Counted from the first letter of the stretch, positions 1-11,470 are shown. The stretch: DNA of 63,579 nt from Capillidium heterosporum (GCA_016630905.1 WBMQ01000023.1:1-63579); one strand, 5' to 3'. Notes: generated by a model not told the origin, from the sequence alone. A program made the numbers and translations.

Positions 1-1457
1 TCAGGCAGCAATGGGTCAAGGCCTAGCCAAGAGACGACTTCTGCAAGTCGATCTTTCATATTTTGAGTACTAAAACTCTTCAATGATGGTAAAGGGATAA
101 AAAGTATTGGATGCGATCCCTGCTAAAGAAGCAGCAGAATCATCTCAAATTTATTACAAAGATTCAGGATACATAGTTTGTGAGTGGACATAAATGTGCC
201 TGTAAATATGTCTGTATCAAGAGATTTTGATACCTAGGGTGTTCATGACACTTTATTGAAAATCATGGAAATCTAGCGAAACTAATGACCTAGGACTGCA
301 TAGAAAGGAGGATTCCTCACCCTCATAACTTGGGGTTGAATATTCAAAATATCTGTGAACTAGTGAATTCACTAGGATTGAACACCAAATAAGCTTCTTG
401 AACTTACTCTTTGAATTGATGATGCAATCTCCTGACTAAAAGGCTCCCTAGTAGTTTAGATTCCTTCGAATTTCTGCAACTAAACTGATACGCCATGAAT
501 AATTTCCATATTTAGTAAATTTTTATATTCGTATTCTGTTTTCAAACTTATATTCGAATTCAAACTATAAATTTACTTACTATACAAATTTTATTATTTA
601 ACAATATGCTAAATTATTATTAAGGTTATATTTTAATTTAATGTTTGTATTTGCTTGTAACTCTCATATTTTAATAAGCTTATATTTGAATTAGTACAAA
701 ACTCTACCTATTCTTTATATATCTATAGGACTCCTTACTGAATTAAATAATCCCAGATTTCTTAGTAAGCTTTAGACTGTTAAAACTTAAGTTAAACTTC
801 CTTTACATGCTTTAAAATTAATTAATATATACGCTTAACCAAAAAAGCCTGCTAAGAACTGTCATATGTAGGTAGCCGAAATGCCTATCGCTAAAAATCT
901 AATGATTTTTAATTTATATTGCAATTGTCAATATTTTAGGATATCTAAGTCGAAATAGGTACTATTTCATTAATTTGAAACTGACTTTGCTAGTTTTAAA
1001 CTCAAGAGTATTCATTTTTTGTATGTTGCCATTTCGCGATAATCTATACATTAGGAAATATCTGTTTAATTGCTCCTTCATGCGTTAATATACGTGCAAT
1101 ATATATTTTAGCATTTTAGTTTACTTTTATATTATAATATATCTATTCCACCAATTGTAAAATTTTTATTAAATTTTTAAAAAAGTGATGATAAACCGGA
1201 TTAGTAATCCAATGATTTATATAATTTTGAGTTAGATACAGCCAATTGAATTATAATTTATTGATCATATATATAGTATAAAACCAGCAAAAGTACCTTT
1301 AGCTGAGAAGTGTAATGTTAAATGGAAATTGTTCATTTCGAAAACAAAGCCGAAAGGCTTATTTATTGCATATGAAAGATAAGTAAAATAGAACCAATTC
1401 ATTGCCTGCCTTTAATTTAATCCATTATCTTGCTCATAATTGATAGAAACTAGTTTA
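1..1457. other. AT-rich intergenic stretch, nothing recognised
   Basis: No open frame with coding character, RNA gene or repeat unit was recognised here. It is very AT-rich, with many stops in all frames. It ends where a degenerate LTR begins. Confidence 0.5.
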
Positions 1458-2201
1458 TGTAATAATCTTGGTCGTCAAAATTCCTATTATTAGGTTATAA
1501 ACCTATTCCCTTCTTTGCTTTCTTTTTTCGTTATATTTTTTATCAATCTACAATTTTCCCATCTTTAATTTGTAATTATCTTAGTTATGAATATATATCA
1601 CATATGTGATATTTTGACTCCCTTTATTCTTTTCTTTCTTGACTTTGACCATCATCCGGGAACCCTGATCATTAGCGATACACTATCTGACCTTATCATT
1701 TCAATAATAAATTCACCAGCAGTAGTCGATAGTATTACTGGCCTTTCTAGTTAAACTTGATAAACATCTGATTAATATATAGAGTAGCTAATTGCAGATG
1801 GAAATCCAATCCCTCTAATGTAGCTACTGTCAAGGTGCCGAAGGGGCATTTAAATCTCTTGGTTATTACTGAAAGCCAGTATCTTGATGACGTTTTACCT
1901 CGCTATTCATAGCTGTTTTTCCAAAACAGCGTGATTCTGTTTCCTAGTCTACAAATAAAATCTTGTTCTTGATAAATCTCTTAGTTATTAGATAGTGCGA
2001 ATATATGGTTCGACTTCGATACCCTCTTAGCTCACTCCGTTCAAAATTTCTTCGCTTCCCTTTGGACTTACCTCCTTTGGGTGATTCATATTACCAATGC
2101 CGTGGTCGGCATTGGTTCTACTGTTCCGACTTCTCATGTCATATGTTCCCATTATGACACCATCATTAGTTGGATCCAACGGCATCCCCTTGGACCTTAC
2201 A
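1458..2201 (+). mobile_element. Degenerate solo LTR (copy 3 of the LTR family)
   Basis: It begins TGTAATAATC and ends GGACCTTACA, matching the termini (TGTAA...TTACA) of the better copies at 10544-11470 and 15088-16116, but in the opposite orientation. Landmarks align in order: a segment near 1730 (ACCAGCAGTAGTCG), a GAGTAGCTAATTGCAGATGG block near 1790, a TATA-like CATTTAAA at 1847-1854, an AATAAA at about 1954, and the 3' end of the LTR ORF. It is about 200 bp shorter than the others, mainly because the middle of the ORF is deleted. The flanks (GTTTA and TATAT) do not match, so no target duplication survives. Confidence 0.8.
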
Positions 2202-2212
2202 TATATCAACTA
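2073..2212 (+). pseudogene. Relic of the LTR-encoded membrane-protein ORF
   Basis: Reading + from about 2073 gives a stretch matching the C-terminal third of the 158-aa ORF at 10533-11009 (ITNAVVGIGSTVPTSHVI against FVTNAVVGVSFAFLTHHVI, then YDTIISWIQ against YDAIISWTQ). The start region and the Pro/Gln-rich middle are lost. It lies at the 3' end of the degenerate LTR, the same place the ORF holds in the other copies. It cannot make the full protein. Confidence 0.7.
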
Positions 2213-3338
2213 GTATATATATAGACTAATCAAGTAAAATATAAACTCAGTTTCAAGTTAAAATAGTTTTAGATAGACAAAGCCTTGCTCTTATGATATT
2301 AATATTAATTAATATAGAAGTACAAGATCCTATTTGTAGGTTTACCCTATATTTTCGTCAATAACGTGTTAAATCATCTTACTGAATACCTCAAAGTGTA
2401 AGTGGCTCTTAGTGAGTTTGGCAGTACTTTTTGACTAAATGAGTACTTCACCTTTTATAGATTCATTATACATCTAGATTATTATTTGATACTGTACTTG
2501 CGATAGAGTATTCATATTGAAAATACAGCAGTAAAAATACGTCTTCAATACTATTGAATTTTTTTAGGTAATTTACTTATAAACCTAAAGCTATTGATAA
2601 AGTGTATTAAAAGTAGCATAAAACATTTGCTAAGAATTGAGATGGAAAAGGAATATTATATATACATTAAATTAAACCATGGTTAGAAAAGTTTGTTTTG
2701 GGAAGATATCATTTGAATATCTTTTTCTGAACTAATTAGTGCTATACTATTAAGAATTTTTTTGGGAAACCGACGATACTAGAAACTATCTCGAAAATAT
2801 TGGTAATTTTTTGAATTCAAATAGTTGAGAGAATTTACTTTTTTGGATAGATATATTAATAAAGCTACTCTACCTTTAAAAACAGTATACTATTTCTTAT
2901 AAAATATTTTTTCAATGTCATTTGATTTATAATTTATCAAAAAGACTATACGAAGGTATACTTCTCAGTATATTACATTTGTCCATGTGTTTTATTTAAA
3001 TTGTACCAGATTGAAGAAATATTAAATGTTGGCTGGTCGACCTCACCGAGTGTCTGGTCACTGACTTGGACTTTCAGTTGAGTGGATTCGGCTGAACTTG
3101 GAGAGTCCTTCGGCATGGGACGTGACATGTGTATCGTATTATGGGCTGATTAATATAGATACGGCGACTAACTTACAACCAAATATAATATAAAAACTCG
3201 ATTCCTGCAACACTCCCAGCTAGGAATCCTTAAAAACGTTTAATCAAACCAACCCAAACTTAAATCTACGATTAGAACAAACTTTAAAGAAAGGCCTCAA
3301 ATAATTCTGATAAAACGACTCAGGAATTCTCTTTTCCT
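2202..3338. other. Intergenic; includes an unexplained GC-richer block near 3027-3212
   Basis: Mostly AT-rich with no supported gene. About 185 bp from 3027 is clearly richer in G and C than its surroundings. It starts TGTTGGCTGG, contains a TATAAAAA near its end, and stops at GCAACA. That resembles a short LTR, but the flanking pentamers (TTAAA and CTCCC) do not match. Confidence 0.35.
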
Positions 3339-3581
3339 CTATTGATGAAAGTAACCCAAAAACCCTTTTCCTTCTCTCTTGTTTTTCCTTTGTTCTTTTT
3401 GTCCTTTTCTTCGTTTCTCCTCGTTTTTGTGATCTTTTTCCTCGTTTTCGTCTTCTTCCTCCTTCCTTTCCCCAGTTTCGCTATATATACTGTGGCTCCG
3501 AAATAAGGTATAATTTGGAGGCTTGTAAGTAAGCCCTTTTTTCAATGACATAGAGTCCGCATTCCAGTTGCTGTTGTCCAT
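3339..3581 (-). CDS. Possible small Lys/Glu-rich protein (doubtful)
   Basis: An 80-codon frame with an ATG at 3581. The middle is a low-complexity run rich in Lys, Glu and Asn (about residues 38-72), which may simply reflect a purine-rich strand. No domain, signal peptide or intron pattern supports it. I do not recognise it and would not be surprised if it were non-coding. Confidence 0.2.
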   Translation of the reverse strand: MDNSNWNADSMSLKKGLTYKPPNYTLFRSHSIYSETGERKEEEDENEEKDHKNEEKRRKGQKEQRKNKREGKGFLGYFHQ

Positions 3582-5338
3582 CTCAGTATTTCGGACTCAC
3601 TTTTTCTGCAGGACAACAATCGGAGAACTCGACATTGAGTCTAAACCAAGCCTGCATCCTTAATAGAAAATCGGTCTTAGGTAATTTAAGCAACCTGGCC
3701 ATTGATTAGAATAATGAATAATGAATGGTAAGCGTTTTAAAGTGCAGGGAACAGATAAGTAACTGTGTAATCCAAAGTGTATTGTCGAGTGACAGTAAAA
3801 TTATAGATTACCTATGAAAAATGAAAATGCTCCAATGTTTAACACCCAAATTAGCCAGAGAGCTAAGTTGATAACTAATATTGTTCTATTTCCGCCATTC
3901 AAGTGTTAAGTCAAAATTTTAAAAACCAAAAGTAGTTGGAAAATTGTTGAGCGCTGTTTACGTCGAATAAACAAAAATTCGATTGGAGTTTTATATATTT
4001 AAATTTTGGATGTACGAGTACATCAAAACCAATGATTTCTTTGAACTGTAGCTCCATTAAGCTAATTAGAGAAGTGCCTAAAAATTTATACTCGGAATTT
4101 CAAGAAAAGCTGTTATTTAAAACTCTTCACTCCTTGAAAAATGAACAATACTAAAATAAAGTTATACTAATTGAAATGAATAAAGACCCATTAAACTGTC
4201 ACTGATAAGTCCCGGCTTAGTGTATAACTGATTCATCTTTATTTCCGCTTGTTAAATTACGATATTAACTAATACAGTTCACAAATTGAAATCCAAAGTA
4301 TATAGTCAACCAGTGAGTTTTCAAATTTCCATTAACCATTTATAAGATATATGAAGAAAAGCCAGGGATTAACAACGCAAAATATTATTTATTCTGTTTC
4401 CTAAACTGTAGATTCACGGTGCAATTCATTGGGAAATAAATATTTAGCTGGATCAAGTTGAAGGCAAAAATTAAGGATTTGGGTTAAAGCTCACTAATAT
4501 AGCTGCAGAAAAATAAAAACCCATTATTAAACTATTAAACAGATTTAGATATGGATACACGAGGAGCACTATTTCTGGACCAATAATGATGGCTATTCGA
4601 GAAAGTGTGCAGTCCATAAAATATGTTGTTTGATTTCAGAAATCAAGTTTAGGAAATGTTCGAAAGTGATATCAACTCAAGTTCAGAATCTTATGGGACT
4701 TTTCTAACTAATAAGGAAACTCAAGTTTATTTAATATTAAATGGATCAGGTGTTGTAGATGTGGATATATACTATATAGTATCAACAGCATGTAAATCTG
4801 TCACTATAGCCTCAATTATAAAAGCAACCAAAGTTCATTGCTCATCGAGATGGCTTTTTAATTGACGTTCTTATGAATTTCGAAAAGTGCCTATAATTGA
4901 CTATGATTTCAAAGCTTGTGGAGTTAATATATATAAAGCACAAACTAAATTGACTTGGTTGCCGAATAACCCGAATATAGAAAAAATCCTAAAGTTACCC
5001 ATACTTTAGGCTCCAAAATAGCTCGGAACAAAGAAGATTATAGGCTACGATGATACTCACTATTTGCAACAGTGAGCTGATATTTCGGAGCTACCAATGT
5101 ATTTATGGAAATCCTAAAATTATAACTAGCCACATGCTCTCGCTAAACCTTCAAGTTTAGAGTTTATGGTAAAAGAATAACCTATTGCTAACAGAAGACT
5201 TACAAATTGATATGTTAAGCGGAAAGATAAAGACTGCAGCAAATAAAGTTGATGCTTAACGTATACTTTAATATCAAGAGAATCCTTATAAAGCCAACCC
5301 AGCTTTAATTTTACTTTTTTCTCGTAGCTAATAATCTA
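3582..5338. other. Intergenic, upstream of the amine oxidase gene
   Basis: No supported gene. A 69-codon frame at 4656-4865 has no recognisable content. The last 60 bases before 5339 hold a TATAAAG at 5287-5293 and a T-rich stretch, a plausible core promoter for the downstream oxidase. Confidence 0.4.
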
Positions 5339-7021
5339 ATGAAGTATCTCATCATCTCCCCTGTCCTAGCTGGGTTGGTCCTTGGTCAGAACGTCGAACA
5401 AGTAGCCCGCCCTCCTTGCAAGCCCTGCCTCCCAAATCAGGTTGAAATCTTAACCTTTGAGAACAATCAGATCCAAGAAGATTCTCTTGCCAACATCAAT
5501 ATTCGCTACATCACCAGCGAAAACTATGTCGAGGACCTCAAGTTTACCTACGGTATTTGTGGCTATCATGGAAACGACAGGCTTGTTGGAAATGCCGTTG
5601 TAGGGACTCAGAAGCCTACCAAGTTCGCATGGGCGACACCTTCCAAGAATGATCAGGGGCCTCGCAGGAAGCTCTGTATCAAAGCTTGGCAGGGATCTTG
5701 CTTGCTGGGCCAGGGTCGTGAGTTCAGCATTATTCCATCCACCTTCAACGTCAAGGACGTCAATAATGCTTGGAGGTACGATGCCGTAAAGGACTTCAAG
5801 AAATCGGGATCCTTCGTAGCCAACCAAGTCCCCAAATCGATTGGAATTGTTGGTGCTGGTATGTCAGGTATGTTCAGTGCCTTGTTGCTTGATATGGCCA
5901 AATTAAATTACAAAGTGGAGATGATTGAAGCCAACCGTGAGAGGGTAGGTGGGCGAGTTTGGACTTATCATTTCCCAGGAGGTAGTAGATACGACTACTT
6001 CGAGCTGGGTGCCATGCGTTTCTACACGAATCTTACTTATTCTGATGGAGTGATCCGCGAAGACCCTGGTTGCAAGATGGTATTTAAATTGATCGACTAT
6101 TTGAACAACCGAGCCCCTAAGGAATCTGAAAAGCTCAACTTGATCCCCTACGTCTTCGGCACCACGCAGATCCCATACTTTAACAAGTACCATGGCTGGA
6201 AGCAAGTTGAGGATGGTATGGGCCGCTTCCCCCAGCTATTGCGCAAGGTCTTAACCGATAAGCAAGTCCCCCTACGTTACGGTAAGGTGTACGGTCTCAA
6301 CTACACTGACAAAGTAACCTTGAAATACAAGGCGAAGGTAGCCTTGAATGAACCTGATCATGAAGCAAACTTTGACTACGCTATCGTAGCCATCCCTCTG
6401 ACTATGGTCAGGCACTGGAAACTCCCTACCCTATCCTACGGACTTTCCGACGTCATTGAGAAGCAGTTCCACGGTCGCATTTGCAAAGTGTTACTCAAAT
6501 TCGAGCATAGGTTCTGGGATCCCAAGGTTTATATTGGACAGGGTGTGTCTGACTTCCGATCCTTCGAACAGACCATCATCTATCCTAGTCACGGTGATTC
6601 GAAGGTCATCACTTTCTCTTATTTGTACGCTGATAGACTTGAAATCCACGAAGGTGCTTCTGATGAAGAGTTTGAGATGCTGGCTATTGACAAGTTGGTT
6701 GAAATCCACGGTGAAAAGGCCCGTCAAAGCTATAAGAAAGGTAACATAAAGCGTCTATGCTGGCAGACTGACCCCAATTCTATGGGTGGGGTTGGTAGCT
6801 ATGAAACTTTGGAAGATAAGGTACGCGACCTGCCTAAGTTCACTAACATGGAAGCCAATACTGTATTCACTGTTGAATCTACCGATCACTACGTTGGCTG
6901 GATTCACGGTGCTATGTACGCAGGTATGAGAGGTGTGTTCCAGATCTTGATCAAGGACGGCCATATTGATGAAGCTAGAAAGCTTAGCAAGTTTTGGGGT
7001 GGTGACATTTACAATATTTAA
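5339..7021 (+). CDS. Secreted flavin amine oxidase, L-amino-acid-oxidase-like (copy 1)
   Basis: This 560-aa intronless protein belongs to the FAD-dependent amine oxidase superfamily, whose members oxidatively deaminate amino acids or amines and release H2O2 and ammonia. An N-terminal signal peptide (about residues 1-16, cleavage near LVLGQ) predicts secretion. Residues 17-160 form a family-specific region with a CKPC motif. The dinucleotide-binding motif IGIVGAGMSG lies near residue 167, followed by the acidic Rossmann residue and the RERVGGRVWT motif near 200. The C-terminal FAD-contact region GWIHGAMYAGMRG is near 520. AATAAA follows six bases after the stop. The copy at 43078-44772 is a full-length paralog. 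Substrate is inferred; L-amino acid oxidase is the best guess. An extracellular H2O2 source would suit a saprobe or insect pathogen. Confidence 0.88.
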   Translation: MKYLIISPVLAGLVLGQNVEQVARPPCKPCLPNQVEILTFENNQIQEDSLANINIRYITSENYVEDLKFTYGICGYHGNDRLVGNAVVGTQKPTKFAWATPSKNDQGPRRKLCIKAWQGSCLLGQGREFSIIPSTFNVKDVNNAWRYDAVKDFKKSGSFVANQVPKSIGIVGAGMSGMFSALLLDMAKLNYKVEMIEANRERVGGRVWTYHFPGGSRYDYFELGAMRFYTNLTYSDGVIREDPGCKMVFKLIDYLNNRAPKESEKLNLIPYVFGTTQIPYFNKYHGWKQVEDGMGRFPQLLRKVLTDKQVPLRYGKVYGLNYTDKVTLKYKAKVALNEPDHEANFDYAIVAIPLTMVRHWKLPTLSYGLSDVIEKQFHGRICKVLLKFEHRFWDPKVYIGQGVSDFRSFEQTIIYPSHGDSKVITFSYLYADRLEIHEGASDEEFEMLAIDKLVEIHGEKARQSYKKGNIKRLCWQTDPNSMGGVGSYETLEDKVRDLPKFTNMEANTVFTVESTDHYVGWIHGAMYAGMRGVFQILIKDGHIDEARKLSKFWGGDIYNI

Positions 7022-8690
7022 TTAATAAATTTTTTGCTTGGCAATGCTTTTCATATTTACTTCCAATTATGTGCTTTTGATGACACTATTCTATTAGGAT
7101 AGCATATTATACCTATAATCAGTATAAAGTCGGGATTGAATTATAAATTAAATGTGCACTATTTCAAAAGTGAATTTTAAAGCCTAGTATTCCATAAGCA
7201 TAGCGGCAGTATATTTATTTGCCTTGAGTTTTAATATAGTTTATAATGTTATACGAAAGGATGTAGATGCTAAGTTGCTCATCTTCGTATAGTTCTTTGA
7301 TGACATTCAAATTAAATTAATACCCTATATGAAAAGACATGTCGGTGCCAGGCTAAGATGGATAATGGAATCATCTAAAAATTGCTTCCATTCAAGAAAA
7401 GCCATTGTGATTTAGAAATTTTTTAGAGTCAATGAGACAAAGCTTCCAGTACTGCCAACCAAAATTTTCATCAGCAATGTAGTATAACTTGTTTTGGTAA
7501 ATTTAAATGGCATTTTCCCGCGGAAAAATAGGCTTTAGGAGCGATACAGTACAGTGCAATCCTAGTGTTCTTGATTTTCTTTGCTCTAAGCACTTTTTTA
7601 TAACTACAAACTTAGGATATATGTGCTTTTTTATGCTATTTTTATTTTATTTTATTGAGAAATATACATATATGTGTAAGAAAGTTCCTCTAAACTAACT
7701 GGATAGCATCAAATCGGATAGTATTAGCGCTTTTCTTTGTCGATTCTGATTTTCAATAAGAACGTTCTACCAAGAATATTTGACCATGTGCAAACCTAGG
7801 TGGATGTAGTACCTGCAAAGGGTGAACTACTTTTTGGTCGGAAAGTACCGTCAAGTGGATAATAAGCCACCCGCTCTTTGGATCCTTGGATGAGAGGCTT
7901 CAACCTGATTATTTACAAAACAGGTTTATACGGTTGCTATTAAGACCTTCTACATCCAATCTATTCAAGTTCGTCTTATAAGAACAAGATTTAAAATACC
8001 TAGTCCTATTTTTAGCTTCGAGTTAAATAGGCATTAAATATATAAACGGATTAATTTATATACTGAGTTTGTTTTACTTGAACTTATAGATAGAAGGCTT
8101 AAGTTAAAGTATATTATATGGACCAAAAAATATGTTACATAACTCTTTTAAATATAATATCATTGAAAAACACACCATTGTAAATATTTAATTTGTAACT
8201 CAATGAATTGAAAAAACTACAGCAGTTGTAAATACAAAACTTTAGTTGAGTTTTCGTTCACATGATTGAACAAAACTATTCGAACACTTAACAGCGATAT
8301 ATATGGTATAGTTATTACTGAATTCAGTAGATAAGCTTACTAAACTTTGGTAATGTAAAAGATTTGATCTATTTGATAAGTAATGACTCGAAATTTTCAA
8401 TATATTCTCAAGTTTGGCTCTAGGTATCTGAATATTCTACGATAAACCATTTATTTTTACATATTTATAGTTTTACTTTATATAATTTATAACCACAGTA
8501 ATGAGCTGAAAATGAATTTTACTTTGATGGATGTGAAATTCAAAGCAACACATTGGTTCTAATTTGAAGGTACATTCCTTTAGCTTGAACAACATATAAA
8601 GTATCGAAGCATCTTCTTACAAACTCAAACTCAAACATCTATTTTAATTTAATCATCTCTTTTTTCCAAATTTATCGTCTTAATCACTAA
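7022..8690. other. Intergenic, nothing recognised
   Basis: No convincing gene. A 63-codon frame near 7507 has only a hydrophobic, low-complexity end. The segment 7780-7900 (around CTAGGTGGATG) is slightly richer in G and C but matched nothing else in the window. The 100 bases before 8691 are the likely promoter of the receptor gene. Confidence 0.4.
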
Positions 8691-9885
8691 ATGACTGAGG
8701 AAGAACAGTACGAATTGTTAGGAACTGTTATACCAAAGATGGAGCTCGTCAGTCTATCCTTTGCCTTGTTTACTGTCTTTTTGGCAGCCGTCTTATGTAA
8801 AATTCTTTATTGACAAAGCTAATATGTAGTTTTATATAAACCGGACATAGTGAACCGAATTAGCCTCCGCCTCCAAGTTGGTATTGCATTGGTAGATGTC
8901 ACCAACCACTTGACTTCTTATTTCGTTGGTGTAGCCAAGGATGGTACCCCTGAGTGTGAGTTCATAGGGTTTTGGAGAGTGTTTGGAGTTCAAATGTTCT
9001 GCTTCTTGAACATAGCAATAGCTTTGAATCTCCATCTTGTATTTCTTAAAGGCAAAACGTTTAATCCAAAGTGGGAGTATTTTTATTGGATTTTACCGCT
9101 TTTGATCAGCCTCATATGCTCTTTACCACCCTTAGGTACCTTTCTCATTAATTTAACACTAACGTCTACTTAGTTCAAGGTAAATATGGCTGGGATCAGC
9201 ACCGTATATGTGGCTTTAAAGATGGATTCAATGACAGCACTATATTAAACTTTGCCTTGATTGCCGTACCCAAGATAGTCACAGTAGCTTACTGTGTAAC
9301 CATTGTTGTTCTAGTCATTATTCAGTTGAAGAAGAACATAAATGACGTTGAGGCCAATACCCACCGCCCATCTCAAAAGCTTGGTGACAGGGAAGAACTC
9401 AAACATTTTTTAGCAAAATTAATCCTCAGAGTGTATATTTATTTTCAATGTATAGTATTGATTTAATTTATAGGTCACTGTATCCTCTAATCTGTGTGAT
9501 TTGTTTTTCTGGATCGATTGTACACAACTTTTTAGTACTGGCAAATGCAAATACTTTTGCATTTACCTTTTGGGCCGCTGTGGGAAATGGTACTGTTTCA
9601 GTTTTATTGCCATACTAACTATTTTAGAAACCATCGGTATCTTTAACTGTATCGCTTTCCTGTTGGATCCTACTTTGCATTTAGCTTTGATTGATGCCTA
9701 TAAAACTTATAAGTCAAGAGTAATGAGTAAGCTTCCCTGCAGATCTAGTGGCTATGATGGTACTATTTTTAAATAGAATATATACTAATGTTTTAGTTGA
9801 ATTAAGCTCTATATCTAATTTAAATGAAAATAATCAAGTCGAAATTACCCCTACCGATATTATTAATGAGACCAGAAACTTTTGA
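8691..9885 (+). CDS. Seven-transmembrane receptor-like protein A (six exons)
   Basis: Spliced exons 8691-8796, 8830-9135, 9174-9432, 9474-9589, 9628-9759 and 9797-9885 keep frame and give 335 aa. Each intron has GT...AG ends and lies at the position used by the paralogs at 35949, 51689 and 57749. Segment 1 is in exon 1, segments 2-4 in exon 2 (GFWRVFGVQMFCFLNI; SLPPLG), segment 5 in exon 3 after CGFKDG, segment 6 in exon 4 (GSIVHNFL) and segment 7 in exon 5 (IGIFNCIAFLLDPT). Seven helices, a short outside N-terminus and a polar tail suggest a G-protein-coupled receptor, loosely like fungal Git3/cAMP-receptor types; ligand unknown. The loop before segment 6 is the GDREELKHFL type also seen at 57749. 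Confidence 0.82.
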
Positions 9886-10543
9886 TATGCAGGGCAGAGC
9901 TAAGACTTTATACTAATAAACTTTATTTTCAATACTTTATCTTTATATGACATAATATTTATAAATTTTATTTATAAGAATATATCTACAGCTATTTTAA
10001 ATTATACTTCAGTCTTTTTGAAAATAATACGCTTGCATTGTTTCGAATTATACTGTAGTATTGTTAGATGCAATTATAAATGGAATAGGCTGAAATTTCA
10101 ATTACAGGCTTTCCAACAATGAACAAAGCTGTATATTTTTCCTTAACAATGTTAAATAGTATACAATACGTAAAATTTGCTTGCTGCTGTTGAACCTGCA
10201 GTTGAATTTTGGGCCCACTTTTAGATTAAATGGCAGTCTTCTATAGGTGGTAATTGCTACACATTTACAAAAATCAATCAAAATCTCACTCTAGCTAATA
10301 GAGTTTTAGAATTTTAAAGGCTTAGAATCCAATTTGAGAAATGTTCAAATAACAAATTTGACATAAAATTACTGGCTATGTTAGGAAAGTATCAAATAAC
10401 ACTGGTCTGGAGTCAAAGCAATTTCAGATGTAGATAAGGAATGAGTGAAAACTATTTTTATTGGATTAGAAAGCTTGTATCCAATACTATCCTTCTTTTT
10501 TCTATAAAATGAACTACAATACAAAATGTCATTTAATATATAC
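9886..10543. other. Intergenic between receptor A and the solo LTR
   Basis: No gene recognised. The last five bases, TATAC at 10539-10543, are one half of the target-site duplication of the adjoining LTR. Confidence 0.5.
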
Positions 10544-11009
10544 TGTAAGGTCCAGGGAAATACCACTGGGTCCAACTAATGATGGCATCATATTGCGAAC
10601 TAATGACGTGGTGGGTGAGGAAAGCAAAGCTAACGCCTACCACTGCATTAGTAACAAAGGACTGGATTCTCCGGAGGGCAGGTCGGATCGCCAAGTAGAG
10701 GAGGTACACCATAAGGAGTGCCCACACGACCGTAGTCACATCCCAGTTCCAAGAGGGGATAGAGGGGACATACGAAGGCTTGGGTGCGGACTGGGGCTGG
10801 ACCGGAGGGGCCCCATCAGGTGAAGGTTGGGAAGCAGCCGATGCTACCATATTGGGATCAAAGGTAGGGGTAGGCTGATAGGTTAACGTGGGCTCGAAAG
10901 GGTTGATCGTATTAGTAATATTAATCGCCCAGAGGAGGTGAGATCCAAGGGTGGCAAGGATTGTTAACAGGTAATAAGAGGTAGGGAGGACAGGGGGATT
11001 AGACCACAT
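10533..11009 (-). CDS. LTR-encoded predicted membrane protein, 158 aa
   Basis: The frame starts at the ATG at 11009, downstream of the LTR TATA-like box and AATAAA, and reads through the LTR 3' end (10544) into flanking DNA before stopping. In a full-length element it could therefore continue inside the element. The protein has hydrophobic segments at about residues 12-30, 92-109 and 119-132. Between the first two lies a Pro/Gln/Ser-rich linker (residues 36-86), and the second is followed by a basic patch (RPALRRIQ). It does not look like a standard gag: no zinc knuckle or capsid motif is visible. The first 50 residues match the relic at 15286-15552 exactly. Function unknown; it may be the start of a longer element protein or an accessory ORF. 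Confidence 0.55.
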   Translation of the reverse strand: MWSNPPVLPTSYYLLTILATLGSHLLWAINITNTINPFEPTLTYQPTPTFDPNMVASAASQPSPDGAPPVQPQSAPKPSYVPSIPSWNWDVTTVVWALLMVYLLYLAIRPALRRIQSFVTNAVVGVSFAFLTHHVISSQYDAIISWTQWYFPGPYSIY

Positions 11010-11470
11010 AGAAATACTATGCTGAAACAGGGAGATGAGTAAAGAGACAAGACTTTATTCAAAACTAAGAAGCGAAAGCAGGCTGTCGCAACAGCTATGG
11101 CTAGGAAGTGGGGTGAGTAACAGCTATTAGAAAATAGCGAGGTGGAACGTTGTCAAGATACAGGCTTTTAGTGGCACTTCAGGGGTTTAAATACCCTTTC
11201 GGTATCTTGGCAATACTTGCTGAATATCCGAATCCCGATATCAGAATGCTATGCTGGTAATAACTGGGGTTCCTAACTTATAGCCGAAGCTAAGAATATG
11301 GAAAAATAGTCAAGAATATCTAATAAGTAGAACAGATTTCTGTTCGAAACTAGATATAGATGGAAAGTAGAAAATCGAAGATTGGTAAGAGAAATAAAAA
11401 ATGGTGTGGTATACAAAGAAAGTTGGTCGATGACCTCATACTAGGAATTGTAACAATCAAGGTTGTTACA
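10544..11470 (-). mobile_element. Solo LTR with perfect 5-bp target duplication (copy 1)
   Basis: Read on the minus strand, the 927-bp unit begins TGTAACAACC and ends GGACCTTACA, so it has TG...CA ends inside a short inverted repeat TGTAA/TTACA. TATAC lies on both sides (10539-10543 and 11471-11475), a 5-bp duplication typical of LTR retrotransposon integration. A TATTTAAA box (11186-11193) and an AATAAA (11054-11059) sit in the order expected for U3 and R. No internal gag-pol region is next to it, so it is a solo LTR left by LTR-LTR recombination. The intact duplication suggests it is the youngest of the three copies. Confidence 0.92.
11054..11193 (-). promoter_or_regulatory. LTR core promoter and polyadenylation signal
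   Basis: On the minus strand TATTTAAA at 11193-11186 is followed about 130 bases later by AATAAA at 11059-11054. The TATA-like box is kept in the copy at 15726-15733 and in weaker form at 1847-1854. Conservation of spacing in diverged copies supports function in the parent element. Confidence 0.5.

Noticed and set aside
3027-3212. Calling the GC-richer block an LTR
   Set aside because: The flanking pentamers (TTAAA and CTCCC) do not match and there is no second copy in the window, so only a finding is recorded.
4656-4865. 69-codon plus-strand frame
   Set aside because: No recognisable motif, no promoter or intron context, and a length expected by chance in this composition.
5450-6964. Several long minus-strand frames inside the first amine oxidase gene
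   Set aside because: They are antisense shadows of a strongly coding plus strand, with no domain, signal or splice logic of their own. The same applies to those inside the second oxidase and the channel genes.
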